Positions 26,696 to 35,318 of a DNA stretch of 40,038 nt are shown here, one piece after another. The stretch is from a bacterium (GTDB lineage Bacteria; Desulfobacterota; Binatia; UBA1149; CAITLU01). Every line of letters starts with the position of its first letter. Position 1 is the first letter of the stretch. Location: NCBI GenBank assembly GCA_003354045.1, contig PIVZ01000003.1:1-40038 (forward strand). The letters run 5' to 3'. The notes below the pieces were generated by a model. The model had not been told where the DNA came from, did not search any database, and saw nothing but the letters and a program-made list of their open reading frames with translations. Position numbers and translations under genes: made by a program.

Positions 26696-26982
26696 GCAGC
26701 CCCCAGCAGCGTCTTCTTGCCGGTGAGTGCGGGGTCGTTTGTGCCGCCCGATCCCGTCAAGAGTGAGCCGTCGCCGCCCTGGCCCTTGATGGCCGAACCG
26801 GCTTGCTGCGCGCCGAGTGCGCTGCGTTTGGCCTGTTCGGCTGCAAGTGCTTCGCGTTCTTGATCCTTACGCTTCTTGTCGAAGGCGCGCTCTTTCTTCG
26901 CCTTCACGCCTTCGGACGTTCCAGTAGCAACAGCCGCCACGACGGCCGACACAATGGAGGAAATAACGCCCACGTCAGCCAC
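26692..26982 (-). CDS. hypothetical late protein
   Basis: GTG start 26982 overlapping upstream stop; 96 aa hydrophobic N-terminus then charged helix. Confidence 0.55.
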   Translation of the reverse strand: MADVGVISSIVSAVVAAVATGTSEGVKAKKERAFDKKRKDQEREALAAEQAKRSALGAQQAGSAIKGQGGDGSLLTGSGGTNDPALTGKKTLLGAA

Positions 26983-27250
26983 CACCCAGTATCGTTGACT
27001 TGCCACCAGACGATGCCACGGAGCCACCGAGCCCCTGCGGCGCGAGAATGGTCCCAGAGAATCCGCCATCGACGCTAGCGGCGGCGGCTTTGCGTGCCTT
27101 CTCTCTCGCCTGTTCTTCTTTCTTGGCCTGCGACTTGAGTTGATCTTCCTGCGCGTCCAGCGCCTTGTCCTGCTTGACGGCCCCAGCGACACCAGTTCCG
27201 ATGCTCGCGAGCGAAGCAGCGATAGTTGCCACATTGGCTACCCAACCCAT
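26975..27250 (-). CDS. hypothetical late protein
   Basis: 91 aa; hydrophobic N-terminus, Lys/Glu-rich coil, Gly-rich tail. Confidence 0.55.
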   Translation of the reverse strand: MGWVANVATIAASLASIGTGVAGAVKQDKALDAQEDQLKSQAKKEEQAREKARKAAAASVDGGFSGTILAPQGLGGSVASSGGKSTILGGG

Positions 27251-27258
27251 TTCCTACC

Positions 27259-29640
27259 TCACGCGCTCATCGGTGTTTCGAGCGGATCCCAGTCTGCGGC
27301 AAACGCCTTCCGAATCTTCCGCTGTTCGGTCCGGGCAAAGCGGCGCATCATCATTGCGTAACGAGATGCGCAGATCAGGTCGTCGCGCTCTGCAACCACC
27401 TTGCCGTCCTTGCGGTGATAGCCGTGGAATTCCCCGAGCCACATCTTGCAACTCGCGAAGACCTTGAAGCGTCCCGTCCGCATCCGGTCGAGCATCTCCA
27501 TCAAGCCCGCCTCGGTGCCGTTGCCGCCACTTGCGAACGTGGCGTGCTCGTGGTGCATCCGAAGGCCTTCGTGCTTGTACTCGGCGGCGAGTTCGACGCC
27601 GCCCCGGTAGCGGCGATGACCGTCATGCGGCCACGCGACGACCTTCCACTTGCCCCACGCGCTGATCGCGCGGGCATGGACAACGGGCATCTCTTCCGGC
27701 ACGCGGTACTCGTTGGTGACGTAGAGGCAATCGTTGTCGCGGTCCCATGCGACGTTCGTGGCGGCGGTCGGATGGTCGTAGCCAAAGTCGAGGCCGACGA
27801 TCTGCGGCCAATACTCGGGAATCTTGAAGTCGTCGATCTCGATGGTTTCGTCGGGAATCGGGAAGACCCGCCCACTGCCGAGCATCGGAATGCCCTTGAG
27901 TCTCGCCTCGCGTTCGTAGGGCTGGTACTTGTCGATGGCCTTCTGACGCATCTCGTCGTCCATGTGCAGGGCGTCGTCGATGGTCATCATCGTGAGATGA
28001 CGGTCGGCGGTGTTGGGCGACGGGTAGAAGTTGTTCACCACGGAGGTCGCACCCTGCAAGGGCGTCAGCGACAGGTAGACGATGCCCTTGGTGTTCGTGA
28101 CGCGGGTCAGGCATTCCTTGTAGATCATCTCGTCGGGCTCTTCGTCGAGCCAAACCCAATGCACTTCCGCGCCCGTGAACTTCTTCCACGTCTGCTCGTA
28201 GGAGTTCCCTACCCGGTAGCCCTCCGCGATGAACTCGTGCGGCCCGTCTACCCCAAGGCAGTACACCGTCTCGTTGTCGCACTCGGTAATCGAAAGGACT
28301 TCACCGCGAGGTCCGCGCGGCCGAGGCACTATGTTGGTGTCGGATTCCCGCCCGTGCTTCCCGATGATCTCGCCAAACCGAATGCGCTCAAACCCGGTCA
28401 GATCGACGTAGTGGTAGTCGCGGTGCTTCGGGTCCGGCTGAGATCGCGTAGTCACAGATCCGTGAATCCCAACACCCCACAGGAGCGCGCGAACATCGTC
28501 GGCGAGTTGCTTGCTCGTGGAAACGTATCGGGCACATAGCCGCGAGATGGTTCCATCAGTAGACCAAAGCCAGAACAGGAATTGAATTCGCTGCTCGCGA
28601 CTCAGCCGGAACACCCACGAGGGAACAAACTTATCGGGTGACTTCTTGTTCCACAGCCCGTCTCTTTCAAGAGCATCTTTCAGCCGGTTCTTCTTGTGCA
28701 GCTTTGAGCTGACAAAATAGGCGAGATCGTTCGACGGCCTTTTCGCAACGTACAAGTCATCGGGCAGCAGCCTCTCGGCATACGCAACGAGGCCCGGCTC
28801 CGCGCAGGTGATGAACGGAGTCTTCCCGCGTAGACAGCCATCCCCTATCATCAGCGCTGTCCACGCCACCTCCCATTCGGGGGCCACTTCCGCCCCGTCG
28901 ACAGCGAGGTCAGCAATTTCGAGGTCGTCGCCCACCTTGAGGTCGCCTGCTTCCACGCGACCGCGAGCGGTAAACATCTCGTGATTCGGGGTGGCGCGAA
29001 TGCGACCGCTCCTTGTAGCGATCTCGACAACCGGAGCATTGGGATACGAATGCAACTGTGAGACAACCTGCTCACCGCCACCCACCGTCAGCACCGTCTC
29101 GCCCAGAGAGACATCCTCGATCTGCTTCCACTCCCCGCTCGCCATGCAAACTCGCGTACCCGCCGGGAAACACTTGAACTGCACAACCGAGACGCCACCC
29201 GAAACGTGGCGGACGAAAATCTTGTCCACCGCGCCCGACATGCCGCGCGCCTTGTCGATCTTGATGATGTTGGCGAACGGGATGGCTCCGGTGCCCCAGT
29301 CCGTCTCGGAATCGCCGAGCAGAATCCCCTGCACCACGTCGCGGGTGATTTCGTTCGAGGTGCCACACGCCCAGCCGAGTGTCGGCTTGGGAAAACGGCG
29401 ACCATCCCACCAGTCGGGATACAATCCCGTGGCGTGCATCGCCGACTCCATGCCGCAAGTGAGACTCTTGCCCGACCGATTGGCCGCGAAGAGTGCTCGC
29501 TCGCCCTTAGTGGAGCCCGCCCGGAGGTGGTCTGCTTGTTTCGGATGCGGGTGAAAGTCGCTCAGCTTCCGCCGTTGCTTCTCCACCAGCGCCTTCGCAA
29601 GCGTCTGCATTGCTGCGTTCGATTGCATGAACCCTTTCAC
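27259..29640 (-). CDS. terL: terminase large subunit with in-frame intein
   Basis: Walker A-like ANRSGKS; VQFK/SYEQTWKKFTGAEVHWVWLDEEP (Walker B); nuclease domain GLDFGYDHPTA; intein blocks between. Confidence 0.9.
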   Translation of the reverse strand: MKGFMQSNAAMQTLAKALVEKQRRKLSDFHPHPKQADHLRAGSTKGERALFAANRSGKSLTCGMESAMHATGLYPDWWDGRRFPKPTLGWACGTSNEITRDVVQGILLGDSETDWGTGAIPFANIIKIDKARGMSGAVDKIFVRHVSGGVSVVQFKCFPAGTRVCMASGEWKQIEDVSLGETVLTVGGGEQVVSQLHSYPNAPVVEIATRSGRIRATPNHEMFTARGRVEAGDLKVGDDLEIADLAVDGAEVAPEWEVAWTALMIGDGCLRGKTPFITCAEPGLVAYAERLLPDDLYVAKRPSNDLAYFVSSKLHKKNRLKDALERDGLWNKKSPDKFVPSWVFRLSREQRIQFLFWLWSTDGTISRLCARYVSTSKQLADDVRALLWGVGIHGSVTTRSQPDPKHRDYHYVDLTGFERIRFGEIIGKHGRESDTNIVPRPRGPRGEVLSITECDNETVYCLGVDGPHEFIAEGYRVGNSYEQTWKKFTGAEVHWVWLDEEPDEMIYKECLTRVTNTKGIVYLSLTPLQGATSVVNNFYPSPNTADRHLTMMTIDDALHMDDEMRQKAIDKYQPYEREARLKGIPMLGSGRVFPIPDETIEIDDFKIPEYWPQIVGLDFGYDHPTAATNVAWDRDNDCLYVTNEYRVPEEMPVVHARAISAWGKWKVVAWPHDGHRRYRGGVELAAEYKHEGLRMHHEHATFASGGNGTEAGLMEMLDRMRTGRFKVFASCKMWLGEFHGYHRKDGKVVAERDDLICASRYAMMMRRFARTEQRKIRKAFAADWDPLETPMSA
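28204..29172 (-). mobile_element. intein (323 aa) with LAGLIDADG-type homing endonuclease blocks, in TerL
   Basis: Block A CFPAGTRVCMASG, block B ATPNHEMFT, DOD blocks ALMIGDGCL and LFWLWSTDGTIS, C-terminal VYCLGVDGPHEFIAEGYRVGN followed by Ser+1. Confidence 0.9.
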
Positions 29641-30193
29641 GCACGGCGTCCATCCGTGCGACCTGATCCAAGACGGCCGGGTTCGCCGTCAGCGCGGCCT
29701 CGATCATCAAGGCGAGTTCCTTGTCGCTCTTGTCCTCGAGTTCGTTCCCGTGCTGGTGCCGGTCGGTGAACATCGCGACCGTCTTGCCGAGCAGCTCCGC
29801 GCCCTTCAGCATCCCAGTGGTGTCCGACCGGCGGATGATCGAGCCGTCCTTGCCGGTGATCGCCGAGCCGTTCTTGCCGACGATCGGGACGCCCGCGCGG
29901 GCGAGGTCGATGGCCTCGCGGGTGAGGCTCAGCACTTCGGACTTCGTTTCGGCTGTGGACTGGACGACAATGCTGTCCGAGAGAGTCCTGAGTCGTTCGA
30001 GTTCCGCACGGACGCCAGTGCGCTGTAGCAGAATCGACCCGGCCTGGTAGAAGTTCTTCGACTTGGAACCTGCGGCTTCAGCCGCCTTTGCCCGGTCGCC
30101 GGTCTGATGAAAGACCTGGGCAAACTTCTGGTGGGACCACGAGATCGTGCCGCCTTGCGCCACACTTCCCCCAGACCGTGAGCTAAACGTCAC
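29507..30193 (-). CDS. terminase small subunit-like protein
   Basis: Directly upstream of TerL with 134-nt overlap; HQKFAQVFHQTGDRAKAAEAAGSKSKNFYQAGSILLQR HTH-like. Confidence 0.65.
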   Translation of the reverse strand: MTFSSRSGGSVAQGGTISWSHQKFAQVFHQTGDRAKAAEAAGSKSKNFYQAGSILLQRTGVRAELERLRTLSDSIVVQSTAETKSEVLSLTREAIDLARAGVPIVGKNGSAITGKDGSIIRRSDTTGMLKGAELLGKTVAMFTDRHQHGNELEDKSDKELALMIEAALTANPAVLDQVARMDAVRERVHAIERSNADACEGAGGEATAEAERLSPASETSRPPPGGLH

Positions 30194-30367
30194 GGCTCAT
30201 TTGGGCCACATATATCAGGAAGCGACATTGGATGCAACAGGAACCGGAGAAAATGTCACTTGCGCCCAGAACGGACACCTGATAAGCACTCAGATGATGG
30301 TGAATCGAAATGCGACCGATCTGTCCGGAATGTGGCTACGAAATGGGTGCAGCCAGTGAATGTTGCC

Positions 30368-30756
30368 ATGGATGTAGTGCGCCCTTCGCGCCGATACCGC
30401 GGACCGCCCCCGAAGCCCATGGCGGAACGGTTTTGGCCGAAAGTTGCAGTCGGACCAGACAACGACTGCTGGGAGTGGACTGCCTGCAAGGACCGCGAGG
30501 GATACGGGTTTATCAGATCTGGAGGTCAGCGCGACCCGATGATCCGGGCTCACCGTGCCTCATGGGAAATGCACTTCGGGAAGATCCCTGATGGGATGCT
30601 CGTCATCCACCAGTGCGACAATCCATCATGCGTCAATCCCAATCACCTCGCGGTTGGCACCGTCGTCTACAGCGTGACATTGCCGCTGATTACGGAATCC
30701 ACATCGGACATGTCTCAGACATCAAGCGACGGCTCGCGTGGCGTCATGTCGCGTAG
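30368..30756 (+). pseudogene. HNH endonuclease (HNH_3-type), decayed by deletion/frameshift
   Basis: ERFWPKVAVGPDNDCWEWTACKDREGYGF...AHRASWEMHFGKIPDGMLVIHQCDNPSCVNPNHLAVGT then frame change to RLQRDIAADYGIHIGHVSDIKRRLAWRHVA*. Confidence 0.65.
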
Positions 30757-30771
30757 AGAAGCACGGGCCGC

Positions 30772-30984
30772 ATGATGAGCCAGCCCCCGCCGCCCACTAA
30801 CCACGTCCGAGACTTCAAAATCAAGTGGCGGACCAAACGGCTGGGCAAGGTGGCCAGAGGCAAGAGGCCGCCCTGGGATCTTGAGGAGCGAGTGGATCTA
30901 GCCACGGCGAGGGAATCCAACCGTGCCGCCCTCGAACACGAATTTGCCAAGCGGATCGGCTTGGACGAGTACCCGGAACAATGA
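30772..30984 (+). CDS. hypothetical protein
   Basis: 70 aa ORF MMSQPPPPTNHVRDFKIKWRTKRLGK.... Confidence 0.4.
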   Translation: MMSQPPPPTNHVRDFKIKWRTKRLGKVARGKRPPWDLEERVDLATARESNRAALEHEFAKRIGLDEYPEQ

Positions 30985-31391
30985 ACCAACTTTGCTCGCG
31001 GGGAAGGAAAACCCACTGGCGCGAGCGGCAACACTCACCCGATCAGCGGCGGGATCCTGATCGGCACCAGGGGGGATAGGCAGACCCGCCGGCCGAGTCA
31101 CAGGCACCAAAGGCCAAGCCATCTCCGTTAGCGCGGAGTAATCATGGGGTGCCCTGCTACAAGGCTCGCGTCTCACCGAGAAGGTGCGGCGGCGAGTAGC
31201 CCGGCGGCTTCAAGCGCCGATGCGGGCTACCCAGACGGCAAGCGACGGCTGATCGGGCGGCAGAGACGACAACTTTTGTTCACCGGCTTGAGTCGTCAGA
31301 GTTGGGGCGTCGAACCCCTAACGAGGCTTCTCTTCAGACCACGACTCGCCGGGTGGGCAGGGGGATGTCGTTCTCTGCCCGAAGTGCGTTT

Positions 31392-31538
31392 TCAGTCCGG
31401 AGATGGGTTCTGCCAAGACCTCGCCATCTCACACAGGAAGCACTCGCACCAACCCTCCGGCTTCTTCCCGGCCTGGATTACCCGCCACTCCCCCAACGTC
31501 ACGCCGGGGATGCACTGGTCTTGGGGGATGTCACGCAT
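31392..31538 (-). CDS. small zinc-motif protein, possibly a homing-endonuclease N-terminal fragment
   Basis: ATG overlaps stop of HNH gene (ATGCGTGA); PGVTLGEWRVIQAGKKPEGWCECFLCEMARSW. Confidence 0.4.
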   Translation of the reverse strand: MRDIPQDQCIPGVTLGEWRVIQAGKKPEGWCECFLCEMARSWQNPSPD

Positions 31539-32013
31539 CGGGGCACCCGCGGACGTGCCTCCACGCAACGTGGGACTTAATGAGGGAAACCTGAGACCGT
31601 GACACCCCGTGACTAGCCGCAATCTCTCGTTGCGGCCGATGGTCTGACCGTATCTCGACAACCTGGCTTTCCGTGAGTTTCGCCGAACCGGCCTTTTCTC
31701 CACAGGCACCACGCCCCTTCGCGTCCCTGTCTGCGTTATTGTCTGCCAGTGTCCCCAGAAAGAGATGCTCGGGTTTGACGCACCGCCGGTTGTCGCACCT
31801 GTGCAACACGCACAACCCCTCGGGTATGGCCCCGTAGCGGAACTCCCATGCAACACGGTGAGCCTTTAGCATCTTGCTTGGAACTGTACCGCTGCCAATC
31901 GCTCCGTAGCCTTGCCTGAAAACACCAGCGGTCCACCACCAGCACCCCGGCTCGTCTAGTTTGTGGACCTTCTCCCAGAACCTCTCCGATAGCGTGCCGA
32001 TCTTGTACACCAT
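31531..32013 (-). CDS. HNH endonuclease (HNH_3-type) with C-terminal HTH
   Basis: ERFWEKVHKLDEPGCWWWTAG...AHRVAWEFRYGAIPEGLCVLHRCDNRRCVKPEHLFLGTLADNNADRDAKGR...REIAASHGVSRSQVSLIK. Confidence 0.85.
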   Translation of the reverse strand: MVYKIGTLSERFWEKVHKLDEPGCWWWTAGVFRQGYGAIGSGTVPSKMLKAHRVAWEFRYGAIPEGLCVLHRCDNRRCVKPEHLFLGTLADNNADRDAKGRGACGEKAGSAKLTESQVVEIRSDHRPQREIAASHGVSRSQVSLIKSHVAWRHVRGCPDA

Positions 32014-32020
32014 GATCGTG

Positions 32021-32048
32021 ATTATATCACGCACCACGCATTACACAA
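32021..32048 (-). promoter_or_regulatory. sigma70-like promoter (TTGTGT-N16-TATAAT) for the HNH gene
   Basis: -10 TATAAT at 32021-32026, -35 TTGTGT at 32043-32048 on minus strand, ATG at 32013. Confidence 0.45.
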
Positions 32049-32720
32049 CTGTTGCGTATTCACTACAATGTGCCCCTGTTCCGTGAAAAACGGGCATGGT
32101 CAATATAATCGATATCGAGTCGCGCGAATTTCGGGGTACCCCCCCCCGGGTAGAAAAACTAACGAGCGTCCACGTCCGATAACGTAGAGTCTGTTAAGTA
32201 GGATATGGTCTGTTACGCAAGCTGCTGCCGCTAGAGCACTATTCGCGATTATGAACCGAACGCATCGCTGCTCGCTTGCTCGATAGCCTAACGGATCGCC
32301 AGTCATGGGCTGCCGAGCATGGCCGTCCATGTTGCAGCTCGCACACTGGGCAGGCTGGCTGATACGCACGGAGCAGGCGTTAGGGCTTGAGTGGTGGCGG
32401 ATTGGTGCGAGCACGCGGGCAGGAACAGCATCTATTCTCCATCAGCCCATCCGGATATCCTCATGTCATATACGGTCACGGTCTGTCCGCGTAGGACATA
32501 GCTTGGTGCTGGCCCCGATACTCGACTGGATCGGCAGCTTGCCCGGCCTCGAGCCCATCCACTCGCCTAGCCCCGAATCAGGCTTCCGAGGTTGGCCCCT
32601 GCTGGCCGATCTGCTCCGGGTCCGATGTCTAGGTCCACCCTGAAACGAGCGGAGAGACCGTTAGAGATTATTCTCGTATCGATGCGAATATTTCGGCTCG
32701 AGGGCTTGCGGCTTCCTGCC

Positions 32721-32737
32721 GATCAATTAGATTGAGT
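32721..32737. promoter_or_regulatory. candidate operator palindrome GATCAATTAGATTGAGT
   Basis: Closely matches GCTCAATTAAATTGAGC at 38828-38844; lies ~11 nt before ATG 32748. Confidence 0.5.
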
Positions 32738-32747
32738 GGTAAGCGCG

Positions 32748-32972
32748 ATGGAGCGTATGGGAGAAACGAAGATGGCGAGCACGGTTCGATTCGATATGCC
32801 CGATGGCAAGACACTCGAAACCCATATCCGTCGCCTGCGGGTATACCTCGAAGAATGCAAGCGGAAGAACTATCTCGGTGATCCGGGCGGCTTCGACTGT
32901 TGGGCGCGAGATGTTGTCTCTGGAGCGCTCAAGAATATGAGCCAAAGCGTGTTCGTGGAATCAGGCGACTAG
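32748..32972 (+). CDS. hypothetical early protein
   Basis: 74 aa ORF from ATG 32748 downstream of operator-like palindrome. Confidence 0.55.
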   Translation: MERMGETKMASTVRFDMPDGKTLETHIRRLRVYLEECKRKNYLGDPGGFDCWARDVVSGALKNMSQSVFVESGD

Positions 32973-33054
32973 CCGTCCGCCTTCCCTCATCGGGCAGCTT
33001 CGGCTGTTCCGATGGGAGAATGCGCAATGGAGCGCACACAAGGAAGGAACCGAA

Positions 33055-33291
33055 ATGACCCGATGGACAATCGGCGGTAGGGGCGACACGGGAACGCTCG
33101 CAATACATATCACGCCTCGCGGGCATATTCTTGAGTACAACGTCCAACGGCTTCGAGGTGGTTTTTGGTTGTCCGAGGTCGAGTATTCGGACGGATCGCG
33201 AATCGAGATCAATGCGAGTGAGGGAACCGAGGCCGGAGCGCACGCGCGTTGCGAATTGCACGCTGACGGCTTTCATATCGCGAGCGCCTAA
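33055..33291 (+). CDS. hypothetical protein
   Basis: 78 aa ORF with good codon bias, GGAAGGA upstream. Confidence 0.5.
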   Translation: MTRWTIGGRGDTGTLAIHITPRGHILEYNVQRLRGGFWLSEVEYSDGSRIEINASEGTEAGAHARCELHADGFHIASA

Positions 33292-33380
33292 TCGCCCCCC
33301 ATCGGTGGCGTTCTTCGGAGCGTCACCTATTGGGCGGTGATTCAGCCGGCCGAACGCGCGGGAGCGCACTGGAGAATGAA

Positions 33381-33842
33381 ATGGGAAACCGAGCACACGT
33401 AATCTTCACCGATAAAGACGGCGACATCTCGCCCGCGGTCTATCTCCACTGGAATGGCGGACCCGAATCGGTCTACGCATTCTTGGACGAAATGAAACGG
33501 CGGAAAATCCGCTGCGATGCAAGCTACGGAACAGCCCGATTCGTTCATATTGTGGGCGATTTCTTCGATAGCGACGAGGCGGGCGGACTTTCACTCGGCA
33601 TCCACGGCGGACCGAAAACCCTCGAACCCGCGAGCCTCAAGCAGTACGACCACGGCGACAACGGCGTGTACGTCGTGAGTTGGAACGGCACTGAGCGCAC
33701 GGTACGACGCTTCAGCAACGGCAAATTCGCAGACGCTCGCCGGGTCGAATCGGAGCGAATCGCAGCGGAAAACGACGATACCTACGCGGGCATTCTGGAG
33801 ACACTCGCCGAGCAACGGCCCACCGTCTCACGGTTCGGCTGA
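33381..33842 (+). CDS. conserved phage hypothetical protein (MGNRAxVIF...HWNGGPESVY type)
   Basis: Start at ATG 33381; characteristic N-terminus. Confidence 0.65.
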   Translation: MGNRAHVIFTDKDGDISPAVYLHWNGGPESVYAFLDEMKRRKIRCDASYGTARFVHIVGDFFDSDEAGGLSLGIHGGPKTLEPASLKQYDHGDNGVYVVSWNGTERTVRRFSNGKFADARRVESERIAAENDDTYAGILETLAEQRPTVSRFG

Positions 33843-33934
33843 TGACCGCCCGCACCCTCGACACCTACCGAGCCGCCGCATTCTGGGCCCTGGGCCTGGC
33901 TATGCTGGCGGCCTCGGTACTGGACTTGCAATAA
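33842..33934 (+). CDS. 30-aa single-TM microprotein
   Basis: TGATG overlap with upstream gene; MTARTLDTYRAAAFWALGLAMLAASVLDLQ*. Confidence 0.4.
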   Translation: MTARTLDTYRAAAFWALGLAMLAASVLDLQ

Positions 33935-33983
33935 TCGGCTTTCAGGTCTGCCCGTAGGCAACTGCGGGCTTTCCTGATTGACG

Positions 33984-34178
33984 ATGGAGGAAGCGATGGA
34001 GGAAGCGATGGAACCCGATTACATCGAATATCACCGCAAGCCTACCCCGGCGGAAATACGCTTCGGGCATGGAGCGACCCACTACCGCGATTTTCTCCGG
34101 TCGTGGGTCACCAAAGCAGACGGAACCCTGAAGCGATGGTTCAAAGCCCACGACGACGGCTTGCGATATTACCGCTGA
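33984..34178 (+). CDS. hypothetical protein
   Basis: MEEAMEEAMEPDYIEYHRK...; N-terminal 12-bp tandem repeat. Confidence 0.5.
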   Translation: MEEAMEEAMEPDYIEYHRKPTPAEIRFGHGATHYRDFLRSWVTKADGTLKRWFKAHDDGLRYYR

Positions 34179-34307
34179 CACGAACACTAGAGGCAACTAG
34201 CCGATCGTAAACGGAAAACCGTAGCGGGGAGCTGCGCGCCGGAATTCTTCGCGAGCTGCGCAGAAGTGTAAGCTGCGACTAAGCCGACACAAATACACCG
34301 GCCTAAG

Positions 34308-34320
34308 AACACCCGCGCCA
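34308..34320. repeat. 13-bp direct repeat aacacccgcgcca, copy downstream of HNH gene
   Basis: Identical to 34802-34814. Confidence 0.85.
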
Positions 34321-34347
34321 ACTAGCACGGCACAAATACACCAAAAA

Positions 34348-34788
34348 CTAAACGCTTTGAACACCCGCGAGTTCTCGATGCCGGTCCTTGTGATGCTGCG
34401 CGCAAAGCCACATGACCTCAAGTGGCTTGGTGTAATCCTCGTGGTGCCCCTGAACGCGCGGAGACAAGCAAACACAGCAATTTCCGCGAGCTATCCGCCC
34501 TGATCTGACCGCATGTTGTAACGCGCCCTGAGCCCGTTTCTTCTCCGGATTGCCCGCGGCCCACTGCCGCAAATACCGCTGCGTCTTTTCTGGGTTCTCT
34601 TGCCACCACCGTCGCTGATTGGCGTTGTGCCTGTCTCGATTGGCACTCTTCCACCGCTTGCTGGCAGTTGTTTTGCACGAAACACAGACGTACAAACTGC
34701 CCGCAATCCGCCTAGCATCCAGCACAACCGGCACGCCGCACTTCGTACAGTCGCGCACGTCCCCAACCACCCACACTTTTTTACTCAT
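34348..34788 (-). CDS. HNH endonuclease-like protein (GHHEDYxKPLxxxWLCxxHHxxxH)
   Basis: CTKC...CVSC...CCVCLSPRVQGHHEDYTKPLEVMWLCAQHHKDRH. Confidence 0.8.
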   Translation of the reverse strand: MSKKVWVVGDVRDCTKCGVPVVLDARRIAGSLYVCVSCKTTASKRWKSANRDRHNANQRRWWQENPEKTQRYLRQWAAGNPEKKRAQGALQHAVRSGRIARGNCCVCLSPRVQGHHEDYTKPLEVMWLCAQHHKDRHRELAGVQSV

Positions 34789-34801
34789 CGGCCCCCACCT
34801 C

Positions 34802-34814
34802 AACACCCGCGCCA
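34802..34814. repeat. 13-bp direct repeat aacacccgcgcca, copy upstream of HNH gene
   Basis: Identical to 34308-34320. Confidence 0.85.
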
Positions 34815-35022
34815 CTTCCAAACCACCGCGGCCCAACACCATCCTCACGCCGCGCCAAACTGACCACGCCGGGGCATCCGACGCAGCACGGAACAGGCGA
34901 CTCAGACGCAGAGCGTTGATTCCAGCGTGGCCGCTCTGTAGTAGCCCTTGCATGATAAGCATCGCACGCGGTCGGTGTCAGCCACACGGACAATGCCTCG
35001 CAGCGCCAGGTTCGGATATTAG

Positions 35023-35304
35023 TCACGTTCTCGGCTCGGCAGGTTCTCCCTTGCGGTAAAACCGCGGGTCGCGTATGACGTTTTCGCAGTCCAACCACTT
35101 CTCGAAATTGAACTCCATATTCGTGCGCTGGACCGATGGCCTGAACTTCACGAGCACCTGATTGGCTGATTTGCCGGGCTCGGCTGTCGCCAACACCTCG
35201 GCGGTGATTAGCCCCACATCTATTTCCGCCTGCCCCTGCATACCGGCGGTACAAACCACGATGTCACCCTCGGCTATTCTCGCACCAAACCTGTCTCTAA
35301 CCAT
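35023..35304 (-). CDS. hypothetical protein
   Basis: Start MVRDRFGARIAEGDIVV at 35304. Confidence 0.5.
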   Translation of the reverse strand: MVRDRFGARIAEGDIVVCTAGMQGQAEIDVGLITAEVLATAEPGKSANQVLVKFRPSVQRTNMEFNFEKWLDCENVIRDPRFYRKGEPAEPRT

Positions 35305-35318
35305 TTTCCACCTCCTCA

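Noticed and set aside
27226-28539. 437-aa plus-strand ORF
   Set aside because: Antisense to TerL/intein; mirror ORF expected from high GC and codon bias, composition not protein-like.
31290-31325. T-arm-like GGGG-TTCGACG-CCCC on the minus strand, possible tRNA
   Set aside because: Could not find a matching 7-bp acceptor at tRNA spacing nor plausible D/anticodon arms; treated only as part of the hairpin-rich region.
31144-31602. 152-aa plus-strand ORF
   Set aside because: Overlaps the structured region and is antisense to HNH/zinc gene; sequence lacks protein-like features.
34789-34962. 5' extension of the 34348 HNH ORF (MLIMQGLLQSGHAGINAL...)
   Set aside because: MSKKVWVVGDVRDCTKCG at 34788 is the natural start; extension contains the flanking direct repeat and looks non-coding.
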